Of a stretch of DNA of 64,000 nucleotides, positions 17,081 to 25,893 are shown piece by piece (position 1 is the first letter of the stretch; every line of letters begins with the position of its first letter). The stretch comes from Gp6-AA40 sp036742665 (lineage in GTDB: Bacteria > Acidobacteriota > Vicinamibacteria > Vicinamibacterales > UBA2999). The stretch is taken from NCBI GenBank assembly GCA_036742665.1, contig DAINQP010000003.1, forward strand, positions 4,546 to 68,545. Direction: 5' to 3'. A program made the position numbers and the translations under genes. The notes beneath the pieces were generated by a model, which was not told the DNA's origin, did not search any database, and saw only the letters and a program-made list of their open reading frames with translations.

Positions 17081-18583
17081 TTAGTGACTTTCGCCGGAGT
17101 CGATCCGGCGACCCGTCAGCAGTAGCGGTGCTGTAGGGCCGGTCCTTTCCGCCTTCGCCAAGGCTACGGCGGACCCGCCTTCGTCCGCGCGCGGCTCCCT
17201 GGGTTCCGACGCGGTAACCTTGGAGAGCACGCCCTCGAGAAGCGGCGTCATCACCGCCAGCCGCTTCGCCCGAATCACCATGTCCCAGAGCGGCTCGAAC
17301 TTCTTCCACCCCGCCGCATAGAAGAAATGTTTCGCCTGATGCTTCACTGACTCGTGCGAGCGCGCGCCGCGCGCGATCGACGACCATCGGTAGAAGTCTC
17401 GATAGGCGCGGTCGTAGCCTGCCTTGAGCGCCGCCGCCGTGAGACGGGCTGGCCGATACACGACGTGACGCGTGTCGTACAAGTCCCAGTCGCGCGTCGT
17501 GATCCGGGCGTCTGTTTCCATCCGCGCGAAGAGTCTCGTACCGGGATACGGCGTCTGGATGTGGTACGTCGCTGTCGTCAGACCGTGCTCGATGCCCCAT
17601 TCGACGGTCCGCTCGAAGACCGTCTCGTCATCGTCATCCATGCCGAAGACAAAGCTGCCGTTGATCATGACGCCGACGTCGTGCAGCCGCTTCGCAACCG
17701 CGGCATAGTCGCGATTGAGATTCTGGCGCTTGTTGCTCTCGACAAGATTGCTCGGCGCCAGCGTCTCGAAGCCGACGAACAGGCTGCGCAGCCCAGCGTC
17801 CGCCGCGCGCTCGACGATGTCGCCGCGAAGGATAGAGTCCACCGTTGCCGCACCTTGAAACAGCCGGCCCATGCCGCGCATGCCATCGAACAGCGCGGCC
17901 GCGAACCGGCGATCGCCGAAGAGATGGTCGTCGAGGAAATACAGATGACGGCCCGGCAGTCGCTCGATCTCGGCCAACGCGTCTTCGACGCGTTGGGTGT
18001 AGAACGAACGGCCTCCCGCGAAGAACGCGTCCTTGTAGCAGAAGTCGCAGTGCTGCGGACAGCCGCGGGTGACGACGATCGAGTTGGGAACCAGGTAGGC
18101 GTGGCGCCGAATCAGATCGCGACGGATCGGCGGCACGCGCTCGAGCGTGCGCCCTGACGTGGACACGTAGCGTGGCAGCGCCTGCCGGGTGCGAAAGTCG
18201 GCGAGAAACTGCGGGAACGTCTGCTCGCCAGGTCCGAGGACAATCACATCGGCATGCGACGCGGCCTCGTCGGGCAGCGCCGTGACATGCAATCCACCAA
18301 GCGCCACGAAGACGCCTGTGCGCCGATACGCATCGGCCAGTGCGTAGGCTCGCCTGGCATTCGTGATGTAGACCTGGATGACGACGAGGTCTGGGCGATC
18401 GTCGGCGTCAACGCGCTCGACGTGCTCGTCAACGATGACGGCCTCGTCATCGTCACGCAGGTAGGCGGCGAGGGTGGCGAGGCCGAGCGGCGGAAACAAT
18501 GAGTACTTGATGGGACGCCAGAACGGACCGGTCGCCTCGGTCAGCGCCGGCAGGATGAACTTCACGCGAAGGCGATCAGGCAT
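17081..18583 (-). CDS. B12-binding-domain radical SAM protein
   Basis: A 500-residue radical SAM enzyme. The N-terminal half is a cobalamin-binding-like Rossmann domain (FPPLGLATLAAYLRDDD, LVVIQVYITNARRAYALAD, VALGGLHVTALPDEA, VIVLGPGEQTFPQFL). The radical SAM core has GCPQHCDFCYK, giving the CxxxCxxC cluster ligands, then LYFLDDHLF and FVGFETLAPSN. A C-terminal region of about 130 residues has no clear domain. Such proteins act on lipids, hopanoids, bacteriochlorophyll or natural products; the exact reaction cannot be told. The ATG at 18581-18583 begins the domain. The last 30 residues are read from a palindromic repeat (17131-17180), so the native C-terminus may once have been shorter. Confidence 0.85.
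   Translation of the reverse strand: MPDRLRVKFILPALTEATGPFWRPIKYSLFPPLGLATLAAYLRDDDEAVIVDEHVERVDADDRPDLVVIQVYITNARRAYALADAYRRTGVFVALGGLHVTALPDEAASHADVIVLGPGEQTFPQFLADFRTRQALPRYVSTSGRTLERVPPIRRDLIRRHAYLVPNSIVVTRGCPQHCDFCYKDAFFAGGRSFYTQRVEDALAEIERLPGRHLYFLDDHLFGDRRFAAALFDGMRGMGRLFQGAATVDSILRGDIVERAADAGLRSLFVGFETLAPSNLVESNKRQNLNRDYAAVAKRLHDVGVMINGSFVFGMDDDDETVFERTVEWGIEHGLTTATYHIQTPYPGTRLFARMETDARITTRDWDLYDTRHVVYRPARLTAAALKAGYDRAYRDFYRWSSIARGARSHESVKHQAKHFFYAAGWKKFEPLWDMVIRAKRLAVMTPLLEGVLSKVTASEPREPRADEGGSAVALAKAERTGPTAPLLLTGRRIDSGESH
17131..17180. repeat. Palindromic repeat family C, copy 2 (inside gene 3' end)
   Basis: The lead GTAGGGCCGGTC (17133-17144) is followed by TCCGCCTTCGCCAAGGCTAC and GGCGGA, with TCCGCC (17148-17153) pairing with GGCGGA (17168-17173). 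It shares its core with 13700-13726 and its lead with 14154-14165. It is in frame with the radical SAM gene and adds a non-homologous tail to the protein. Confidence 0.65.
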
Positions 18584-18731
18584 TCGTAGGCAAGTTCTTT
18601 GTATCACAAAGCTGGCGGCCTCCGAAGTCTCGGCGTGCTCGGCAATCGACGGTCGCACCCACACCCTTCTGGTATAGGCTTAGGCCCCGCGGGCACGATC
18701 TCAGCGACTAATTTTCACGGGGAGGACGGTA

Positions 18732-21700
18732 ATGCGGATATTCGTTGCGCGCCTGATCGTGCTGGCAGGCGTGCTCCTTCTTCCGGCGTCTGCATTTGCG
18801 CAAGCATCGATCGCCGGTACCACCAAAGACGCGTCCGGCGCAGTGCTGCCCGGCGTCACTGTCGAGGCGTCGAGCCCGGTTCTCATTGAAAAGGTCCGCA
18901 CGACGGTCAGCGATGACCGCGGCCTCTACCGCATCGTCAACCTGCCGCCCGGCACCTACGTTGTGACGTTTACGCTGCAGGGCTTTAACATCGTGAAACG
19001 TAACGGGGTCGAGTTGACCGGATCCTTCACCGCAGTGATCGACGCCGACCTCGCGGTCGGTGGGCTCACCGAAACGATCACCGTGACCGGCGCCTCACCG
19101 ATCGTCGACGTCACGAGCGTCAGACGTCAAACAACGATCAGCAGTGAGATGCTCACATCGATTCCCACTGCGCGCTCGTGGGCGGCGACGGCGCTCTTGA
19201 TTCCCGGCATCGTGACAATTGGTGGCAGTCCCCCGGACGTCCAGGTGACACCGCAGATGACGGTGTTCGGCGGCGCTGGCGGACGCAACAACGAAGGCCG
19301 CATGCAGGTGGACGGCTTGAACACCGGCGCAGGACTCGGCGGCAGCGGCGTCTCGACCTACGTCGCGGATATCTCGAACGCGCAGGAAGTCGTGACGACG
19401 ACGTCGGGCGGCCTTGGTGAGGCCGAAGTCGGCGGCCCCACGCTCAGCATCATTCCGAAGAGCGGCGGCAACACGCTCGCCGGCAACATCTATGCGTCTG
19501 GAACGGGCGGCGGGATGGTGGGCAGCAACTACAGTCCTGAGCTAGAAGCCGCAGGGTTGACGACTCCAGGCACGCTGCTCAAACAGTGGGACTTTACGTT
19601 CGGCGTGGGAGGCCCCATCCTGAAGGACCGCCTGTGGTATCGCGTTGCGGCCCGGGACGAAGGACAGCACCGCAAGATTCCCAACATCTACCCCAATCTC
19701 AATGCCGGCACGGCCGATAGATTCTATCTGCCCGATCGCACCAAGGAAGTGCGCGGTGCCGAAAGCTGGCGCTTGTACACGATGCGCCTGACGTTCCAGG
19801 CGACGTCGAAAGACAAGATCAACGTTCATTGGGACGAGCAGCACGCGTGCAACGGCGCGACGTTCAACACCAGTGAGGATGGCTGCCGGCAGCAACCAGA
19901 CAGCGGCAACCGAATCGGTCCGCTCGGACTCGGCGGACTCAGCCCAACGACGTCACCAGAGCTTGGCCAGTATCTCAACGCTCACCCGCGCGTCCGTCAG
20001 GTGACGTGGTCGGAAACGGCGACGAACAAGATGCTGTTCGAAGCAGGTTTCGGCGCGTATCAGGCGCCCTTCGGCCCCTATGAAAGTCCTGGTAATACCA
20101 CGCGACCGTTTGCGCGCGTCACCGAGCAGTGCGCGGCGGGCTGCACAGCGAATGGCGGCATCCCCAACCTTACGTATCGCTCGCAGAACTGGTCCGATAG
20201 CTGGGACGCGCAGTACACGTGGCGCGCGTCGGTCTCCTACGTGACTGGTGCACACAATCTGAAGGTGGGCTACGGCGGTGTCGCGCTGGTGTCGGACCTG
20301 CAGGGCTTCACCAACGACAACAACTTGAGCTACACGGTCAACAACGGCGTGCCGATCTCGCTGACCCAGAGCCTGCTGCCGTTCACCACGAGCTACCGAA
20401 CGCGCAACATGTCGATCTTCGTGCAGGATCAGTGGACGCGCGGGCGGATGACGCTGCAAGGCGCGCTGCGCTTCGATCGCAACTGGAGCAAGTTCCCGGA
20501 ACAGCGCATCGGCCCGACCAACTTCCTCTCGACCCCGATCGTGTTCCCCGAGACCGACGGCGTCACTGGCTACAAGGACATCTCACCACGCGGCGGCGTC
20601 GCCTATGACCTGTTCGGCAACGGCAAGACCTCGTTGAAGGTGAACTTCGGCAAGTATCTCGAGCCGACCAGCAACAACAACAACTACATCCTGTCGAACC
20701 CGATCGGCCGCATTGCCACGACCACTTCCCGCTCGTGGACCGACACCAACAACAACTTCTTGCCGGACTGCGATTTGAGGAGCCCGGCTGCACAGAGCCC
20801 CGCAACGACCGGCTCAGTTGATACCTGCGGTGCGATGAACAGTTCGACGTTCGGCACGACGGCGCTGACCACCGCTGCGATCGATCCGAAGATTCTCGAG
20901 GGCTGGGGCGTGCGTTCGAACGACTGGCAGATTGGCGTCTCGGTCCAGCAGCAGGTGCTGCCCCGCGTGTCAGTCGAGGTCGGCTACTTCCGCCGCTGGC
21001 TGAACAACTTCACGATCACCGACAACCTGGCGGTGGGTCCGAACGACTTCACCCAGTACAGCATCACCGCGCCGGCGTATGCGGATCTGCCGGGCGGCGG
21101 CAACTACCCCGTGAACGGACTCTACAACGTCGTGCAGGACAAGTTCGGCCAGACGAGCAACAACATCACGCTCGCTGACGATATCGGCGATCAGTACCAG
21201 ACCTACAACGGCATGCTGCTCAATGTCAGTGCGAGGCTTGGCCAGGGCCTGCAGTTCCAGGGCGGCTTCGGCATGGGGAAGACCGTGCAAGACAACTGCG
21301 AGGTGCGCGCGCAGGTGCCGGAGTTGACCACGGGCGCGGGCGTCAGCCCCGCGGTGAACCCGGGCAACCCGTACTGTCACAGCGATCCCGGCCTCATCAC
21401 GAGAGCCACGGCGCTCGGCAGCTACATCATCCCGAAGATCGACGTGTCGATCGCGGGAACGCTGCGCAGCGATCAGGGCGGCGTGCTGGCGGCCAACTGG
21501 AATGCACCGGTCGCGCTCGTCTCGGCGGCGCTGGGACGTCCGGCCGCGGTCGTCGGGACGACGGTGCCGATCAACCTCGTGGCGCCCGGCGAAGTCTGGG
21601 GCGATCGCGTCAACGCGTTCGATCTGCGATTCGGCAAGATTCTCAGGTTCGGCCGCACGCGCTACAACGTCGGGATCGACGTCATCAACGTCACGAACTC

Positions 21701-21827
21701 AGACGCGACGTTGACGTACAACCAGACGTTCAACACCAACCCGGCCACGCCGGCGCAGCGCTGGCTCGCGCCGACGTCGGTGCTCACGCCGCGCTTCGTG
21801 AAGATCGGCGCGCAGATCGATTTCTAA
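18732..21827 (+). CDS. TonB-dependent receptor with carboxypeptidase-regulatory-like domain (Oar/SusC-like), copy 1
   Basis: A 1031-residue outer-membrane receptor. After a signal peptide (cleaved after SAFAQ near residue 24) comes a carboxypeptidase-regulatory-like Ig fold (ASIAGTTKDASGAVLPGVTVEASSP to about 108). A plug region follows, with TETITVTGASPIVDV and VGGPTLSIIPKSGGN. The remainder is a large beta-barrel with TonB-receptor repeats (VQDQWTRGRMTLQGALRFD, YDLFGNGKTSLKVNFGKYL) ending in KIGAQIDF, with the terminal phenylalanine needed for BAM assembly. A GGGGAGG at 18718-18724 fits the ATG. No TonB box was identified. The ligand is unknown; relatives take up oligosaccharides or peptides. 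A large hairpin follows the stop. Confidence 0.93.
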   Translation: MRIFVARLIVLAGVLLLPASAFAQASIAGTTKDASGAVLPGVTVEASSPVLIEKVRTTVSDDRGLYRIVNLPPGTYVVTFTLQGFNIVKRNGVELTGSFTAVIDADLAVGGLTETITVTGASPIVDVTSVRRQTTISSEMLTSIPTARSWAATALLIPGIVTIGGSPPDVQVTPQMTVFGGAGGRNNEGRMQVDGLNTGAGLGGSGVSTYVADISNAQEVVTTTSGGLGEAEVGGPTLSIIPKSGGNTLAGNIYASGTGGGMVGSNYSPELEAAGLTTPGTLLKQWDFTFGVGGPILKDRLWYRVAARDEGQHRKIPNIYPNLNAGTADRFYLPDRTKEVRGAESWRLYTMRLTFQATSKDKINVHWDEQHACNGATFNTSEDGCRQQPDSGNRIGPLGLGGLSPTTSPELGQYLNAHPRVRQVTWSETATNKMLFEAGFGAYQAPFGPYESPGNTTRPFARVTEQCAAGCTANGGIPNLTYRSQNWSDSWDAQYTWRASVSYVTGAHNLKVGYGGVALVSDLQGFTNDNNLSYTVNNGVPISLTQSLLPFTTSYRTRNMSIFVQDQWTRGRMTLQGALRFDRNWSKFPEQRIGPTNFLSTPIVFPETDGVTGYKDISPRGGVAYDLFGNGKTSLKVNFGKYLEPTSNNNNYILSNPIGRIATTTSRSWTDTNNNFLPDCDLRSPAAQSPATTGSVDTCGAMNSSTFGTTALTTAAIDPKILEGWGVRSNDWQIGVSVQQQVLPRVSVEVGYFRRWLNNFTITDNLAVGPNDFTQYSITAPAYADLPGGGNYPVNGLYNVVQDKFGQTSNNITLADDIGDQYQTYNGMLLNVSARLGQGLQFQGGFGMGKTVQDNCEVRAQVPELTTGAGVSPAVNPGNPYCHSDPGLITRATALGSYIIPKIDVSIAGTLRSDQGGVLAANWNAPVALVSAALGRPAAVVGTTVPINLVAPGEVWGDRVNAFDLRFGKILRFGRTRYNVGIDVINVTNSDATLTYNQTFNTNPATPAQRWLAPTSVLTPRFVKIGAQIDF

Positions 21828-21832
21828 TCGTT

Positions 21833-21862
21833 CGGAGGGGCGAGGCATGCCTCGTCCCTCCG
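21833..21862. terminator. Long inverted repeat after TonB receptor 1
   Basis: CGGAGGGGCGAGGCA (21833-21847) and TGCCTCGTCCCTCCG (21848-21862) are inverted repeats with one G-T mismatch-type pair and no central spacer beyond the GCATGC turn. The hairpin starts six bases after the receptor stop and 37 bases before the next ATG. It may terminate or attenuate transcription between the two genes; there is no T-run. Confidence 0.5.
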
Positions 21863-21898
21863 CTGATGACCTCATACATTCGTTGCATGGAGACCTCA

Positions 21899-22942
21899 AT
21901 GAGACAGTTCGCGACGTGGACGACCGCTGCAGGCGCTCTTGTGATCGGGATCGTGGCTGGTGCATCGGCGCAACAACCGGCCGCGCCCCCTGGCCCACAG
22001 CCGTACTCGGTCGGCAATCGGCTGGGCATGCCGATCAACCCGGCACCCGACGGCAAGTTCGACCCGATGTCGAAGAACGTGAAGGTCTACGGCGCGATCT
22101 ACTCGGCCGAGAGCTGCTCGTATGACCCGACTCGCAACGTGATCGTCGTGCCGAACCGCGGCGTCGGCCAGAACGTGCAGACCAACAACGCGTGGATCTC
22201 GTTCATCAATCACGACGGGTCAGTGCACACGGCGCGCTGGGTCGGCATTCAAAATCCTGGCGACCAGCGCTCCACGATGAAGCCGGCGCTGGTCCTGAAC
22301 GAGCCGCTCGGCAGCGACATCGCCAATGACGTGCTCTATCTCGCGGATCGCGATGGCGGCACGAGCCCGACCGATCCCGCTATCTCGGTGATTCGCAAGT
22401 TCGACATGAAGACGGGCATGCCAGCCGGCGAGGTCAAGATCGAGAAATCAACCGGCTTCAACGACATTGAAGTCGCTGACGACGGCACCATCTACGCGAC
22501 GCAGACTGGCGCCGGCGGACAGAACCCCGATGCGACGACGTGGCAGGTGTGGAAGATCGCGCCGAGCGGCAGCGCATCGATCTTCATTCAGGGCGCACCA
22601 CTGCGTCAGCCGAACGGCATCGCCTTCGACGAAAAGGGCAACATCGTCGTCGTCAACATCGGCAACAACGAGGTGCTGACATTCGGTCAGGACGGCAAGC
22701 TGCTGAAGACGGAAATGGCCGTACAGGCCGGCAACGATGGCCTCGTGATCATGAAAGATGGCACGAAGTACGTGAGCAGCGTCGTGAATGGCGGCGTGTC
22801 GCGAATCAAGCCCGGCAAGCCGGCCGAGTTGATTGCGCAGAACATACCGAACCCGGCGTCGATGTGCTACGACGCGGGCGCGAATCAGTTGGTGATTCCT
22901 ATGAACGCCAACAATGGGCTGGCGTTTATTTCATTGCGCTAG
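21899..22942 (+). CDS. Exported NHL/SMP-30-like beta-propeller protein
   Basis: A 347-residue protein with signal peptide (MRQFATWTTAAGALVIGIVAGASAQ). Repeating blade motifs resemble NHL and gluconolactonase-type six-bladed propellers: FNDIEVADDGTIYATQTG, RQPNGIAFDEKGNIVVVNIGNNEV, GNDGLVIMKDGTKYVSSV and GGVSRIKPGK. The final PASMCYDAGANQLVIPMNANN closes the ring. A GGAGA at 21889-21893 favours the ATG at 21899 over the one at 21887. Substrate and catalytic state are unknown; lactonase metal ligands were not clearly identified. It sits downstream of the TonB receptor on the same strand and may be co-expressed with it, perhaps processing or binding the same ligand. Confidence 0.75.
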   Translation: MRQFATWTTAAGALVIGIVAGASAQQPAAPPGPQPYSVGNRLGMPINPAPDGKFDPMSKNVKVYGAIYSAESCSYDPTRNVIVVPNRGVGQNVQTNNAWISFINHDGSVHTARWVGIQNPGDQRSTMKPALVLNEPLGSDIANDVLYLADRDGGTSPTDPAISVIRKFDMKTGMPAGEVKIEKSTGFNDIEVADDGTIYATQTGAGGQNPDATTWQVWKIAPSGSASIFIQGAPLRQPNGIAFDEKGNIVVVNIGNNEVLTFGQDGKLLKTEMAVQAGNDGLVIMKDGTKYVSSVVNGGVSRIKPGKPAELIAQNIPNPASMCYDAGANQLVIPMNANNGLAFISLR

Positions 22943-22955
22943 CCTAGCAACGAAG

Positions 22956-24092
22956 TTAGGCAGCTCGCGAAGAATCTCGGCTCTGGAGATATTTCAGGAG
23001 GGCCAGTAAGGCAATTTCGTCGCCGTGCAGACCGGCGATTCGCGCCGGCGCCTTCTTGCGGTTCGACACCACCGCCATCGCTCCGTCACGATAGGCATCC
23101 ACAACTCCCGGATGCACGTACGACTTGCGGCAGACGGTGGGTGTGTTCCCGAGCAATCCGGCGACGGCTTCGAGCGCCGCGTTCACGTGGCGCTCGGTGT
23201 CGCGCTTCGTGTCGGGCCGCGGCACGTCGCGCAGCGCGGTCGCCGCCAGCACCGTGCCCGACCAGGTGCGGAAGTCCTTCGCGGTGAAGTCCTGACCGGT
23301 GATCTCCTTCAAGTAGCCGTTGATATCACCTGAGTCCACGACCTGCGCCTCGCCGGCTTCATCGAGGTATTGAAAGAGCTCCTGCCCCGGCAAGTCACGG
23401 CACTGCTTGACGATGCGTGCAAGACGCCGGTCATTGACGCTCACCGAATGGCGCACGCCGCTTTTGCCCCGAAACTGGAAGCGCAGCGTGCCACCGTTAA
23501 CGCGTACGTGACGCGACCGTAGCGTGGTGAGGCCGAACGATTGATTGTGTCGCGCGTACTCTTCGTTGCCGACGCGAATCAAGCTCTTCTCGAGCAGCTG
23601 TACGATCGTCGCAAGCACTTTGTTACGCGGCAGGCCAGGCTGCTCGAGATCGGCGTTGGTGCGGCGGCGAATCGATGGCAGCACGTCGGCGAAGGTCTGC
23701 AAGCGATCGAACTTCGTCTCATCGCGATGCGCGCGCCACGCCGCGTGATACCGATACTGCTTGCGGCCCTTCGCATCGCGCCCGGTCGCTTGAATGTGTC
23801 CGCGCTGGTCTGGACAGATCCACACGGTTGTCCATGCGGGTGGCACCGCCAGCGCACGAATGCGATCGAGCACAGACGGGTTGCGAATCGCCTTTCCGTC
23901 AGCGCCAACGTAGATGAACCCGTCTCCGCACCGCCGGCGCTCGATGCCAGGCTGCTCATCGCGCACATAGCGAAGTCCGGCCGTCGCCGCTGCGGTAAGC
24001 GGACAGGTATCCAGCGGCCGTTTCGTCCGGCTTGCCCTCGGCGAAGTCGAAGGGCGTCTACGCGACGGTCGGAAGGGGCGAACCCGGCGCAC
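22956..24092 (-). CDS. DNA topoisomerase IB (poxvirus/bacterial type), copy 1
   Basis: A 378-residue type IB topoisomerase, which relaxes supercoils through a 3'-phosphotyrosyl link. The N-terminal domain shows RYVRDEQPGI, YVGADGKAI and LAVPPAWTTVWICPDQRGHIQATGRDAKGRKQYRYH. The catalytic domain contains LIRVGNEEYAR, the KDFRTW motif carrying catalytic lysine/arginine residues, and the active-site tyrosine Y325 in VCRKSYVHP. The length agrees with bacterial members (about 330-380). The first 25 residues are rich in arginine and partly encoded by a palindromic repeat (24034-24055), so the true start may lie nearer LRYVRDEQ. A close paralog lies at 37918-39048. Confidence 0.92.
   Translation of the reverse strand: MRRVRPFRPSRRRPSTSPRASRTKRPLDTCPLTAAATAGLRYVRDEQPGIERRRCGDGFIYVGADGKAIRNPSVLDRIRALAVPPAWTTVWICPDQRGHIQATGRDAKGRKQYRYHAAWRAHRDETKFDRLQTFADVLPSIRRRTNADLEQPGLPRNKVLATIVQLLEKSLIRVGNEEYARHNQSFGLTTLRSRHVRVNGGTLRFQFRGKSGVRHSVSVNDRRLARIVKQCRDLPGQELFQYLDEAGEAQVVDSGDINGYLKEITGQDFTAKDFRTWSGTVLAATALRDVPRPDTKRDTERHVNAALEAVAGLLGNTPTVCRKSYVHPGVVDAYRDGAMAVVSNRKKAPARIAGLHGDEIALLALLKYLQSRDSSRAA
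24034..24055. repeat. Palindromic repeat family D, copy 2
   Basis: GCCCT (24034-24038) pairs with AGGGC (24051-24055) around CGGCGAAGTCGA. It matches the family of the repeat at 15819-15843. It lies within the first codons of topoisomerase IB copy 1. Confidence 0.6.
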
Positions 24093-24207
24093 GAAGCGTC
24101 GGACTGTGCAAAAAAGCCGCCGTCCAATATCCGCACAGGTTTTCGCAAGTCAGCGCTATCATCACCGTCGGAATTCTGACGGCAGACCGGACATTCTGGA
24201 GACTGTC

Positions 24208-25326
24208 ATGACCAAGACGTGGGTCGCAGGTGTGCTCGCCGTTGCCGTGGGGTGCACAGCGGCGATCGTGGACGCACAAGGTGGACGCGGCGGTGCTCGC
24301 GGTGCAGGTGCCGGCACGCCGGCAACGACAACGCCCGGAACGATCGAAAAGATTACCGTCCACGGCAACTCGCTCGAAGGGAACCTCGAAGGCGATTCGC
24401 CGGATCGGGATGTCACGGTGTACTTGCCACCGGCATATGCGAGCGATCAGAGCCGGCGCTTTCCTGTCGTGTATCTGCTGCACGGTTACGGCGGACGCGA
24501 GGACACGTTCACGTCGCGTCTCGCAAGTCTTCGGGAGAGCGGCGATCGGCTGGCGATCGCACAAGGCTTCAGCAGCGCGATCGTCGTCACGCCGAGCGCG
24601 TACACGCTGCACAAGGGCAGCATGTATTCGAATTCACCGACGACCGGCGATTGGGAGCGCTTCATCGCCGAGGATCTCGTCGCCTACATGGACAAGACCT
24701 ATCGCACGCTGCCGAGTCGCTTGAGCCGCGGGCTCGCCGGCCACTCGATGGGCGGTTACGGCGCACTGAAGATCGGCATGAAGCGATCGGATGTGTTCGG
24801 GGCGCTCTACATCATGAGCGCATGCTGCCTGTCGGCCAATCGCAATCCGCGACCCGAGTCGATGGCGGCGGTCGAAGCGATTAAGACGCGGGAGCAGGCC
24901 GAAGAAGCGGCGCGCGCGCCGGGCTTCGGCCCGTCAACGACGTTGGCGTCCGCAGCCGCGTGGTCTCCGAATCCGAAGAACCCGCCGCTCTTCCTCGACC
25001 TTCCCGTGAAGGATGGCAAGGTGCGCCCCGATATCGTCGCGAAATGGGTGGCCAACTCGCCGATGGAAATGCTCGAGCAGCACGTGGCCGATCTCGGAAA
25101 GTACTACGCGGTTGCGATCGAGATCGGGACGAAGGACACGCTCCTCGCGTCGAATCAGCAACTGCATGCGGCGATGACCAAGCTGCGCATCCCCCACTAC
25201 TACGAGGAGTACGACGGCGATCACACCAACAAGGTCCGTGAGCGAATCGAGCAGAACGTGCTGCCGTTCTTCGCGCGGAACCTGGTCGCTCCGGCCAATC
25301 CGACTAACCCACAGATTCAGCCGTAG
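24208..25326 (+). CDS. Exported esterase of the alpha/beta-hydrolase (esterase D-like) family
   Basis: A 372-residue protein with signal peptide (VLAVAVGCTAAIVDAQ) followed by a short glycine/alanine/threonine linker. The hydrolase domain shows RDVTVYLPPAYA and FPVVYLLHGYGGREDTF (oxyanion strand). The nucleophile elbow is GHSMGGYGALK, and a late GDHTNKV region likely contains the catalytic histidine. The domain is of the feruloyl-esterase/antigen 85/esterase D type that cleaves acyl esters from sugars or small molecules. The ATG at 24208 follows TGGAGA by eight bases and begins the signal peptide. The native substrate is unknown. The gene is divergent from topoisomerase IB copy 1. Confidence 0.85.
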   Translation: MTKTWVAGVLAVAVGCTAAIVDAQGGRGGARGAGAGTPATTTPGTIEKITVHGNSLEGNLEGDSPDRDVTVYLPPAYASDQSRRFPVVYLLHGYGGREDTFTSRLASLRESGDRLAIAQGFSSAIVVTPSAYTLHKGSMYSNSPTTGDWERFIAEDLVAYMDKTYRTLPSRLSRGLAGHSMGGYGALKIGMKRSDVFGALYIMSACCLSANRNPRPESMAAVEAIKTREQAEEAARAPGFGPSTTLASAAAWSPNPKNPPLFLDLPVKDGKVRPDIVAKWVANSPMEMLEQHVADLGKYYAVAIEIGTKDTLLASNQQLHAAMTKLRIPHYYEEYDGDHTNKVRERIEQNVLPFFARNLVAPANPTNPQIQP

Positions 25327-25573
25327 TGAAATGAGTGTCTCTCTCTTCGACAGCAGGCCCGAGAATCAAACGTCCTGACGTGCTGCGCTTCGTCGTCGAT
25401 CGAACGCTGTCGTGGAGAAGCGAGGCTCTGCGTTCGGCACATCGCGATCGATCAGCCCGGCGACGCAGCCACTGCGCGGACCCTCGATCACTGCACACTT
25501 GAGGGCAAAACATGCTCAGCATTCTTGGCTAAACGCCGGGCTCGTTTACGGGAGACGCAGACCTCGGCTCGAT

Positions 25574-25777
25574 TTAGTCGTCGAGGATGAACGTCACCAT
25601 CATGTTCACTTGATATTCCGTCACGCGGCCGTTGTCACAGCGCACGTGCTGCTCCTTGATCCACGCACCGCGGACATTCCGCAGCGTCTTGGCAGATCTG
25701 GTCAGACCTTGCTGAATCGCATCCTCGAAACTTTTTGACGAGGTCGCGCTGATCTCGGTCACTTTGGCTACTGACAT
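25574..25777 (-). CDS. Dodecin-family flavin-binding protein
   Basis: A 67-residue protein, the normal size for dodecins, which assemble into hollow dodecamers that store and protect FMN or riboflavin in the cytoplasm. The sequence matches throughout: VAKVTEISATSSKSFEDAI, SAKTLRNVRGAWIKEQHV with the conserved tryptophan that stacks on flavin, and a final YQVNMMVTFILDD. A GGAGGACGTAC ribosome site stands before the ATG at 25775-25777, so the short form is preferred. No operon partner is apparent. Confidence 0.93.
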   Translation of the reverse strand: MSVAKVTEISATSSKSFEDAIQQGLTRSAKTLRNVRGAWIKEQHVRCDNGRVTEYQVNMMVTFILDD

Positions 25778-25893
25778 GTACGTCCTCCTCCCGCCGGTTG
25801 TGGCGAAGTCTACGACACGATCGCACGTCCGCGACGGGTCGATCCCCGAACGCAGCGAGCGAGCCACGGCCCAATCGCCGTCTCATCGCGCCG

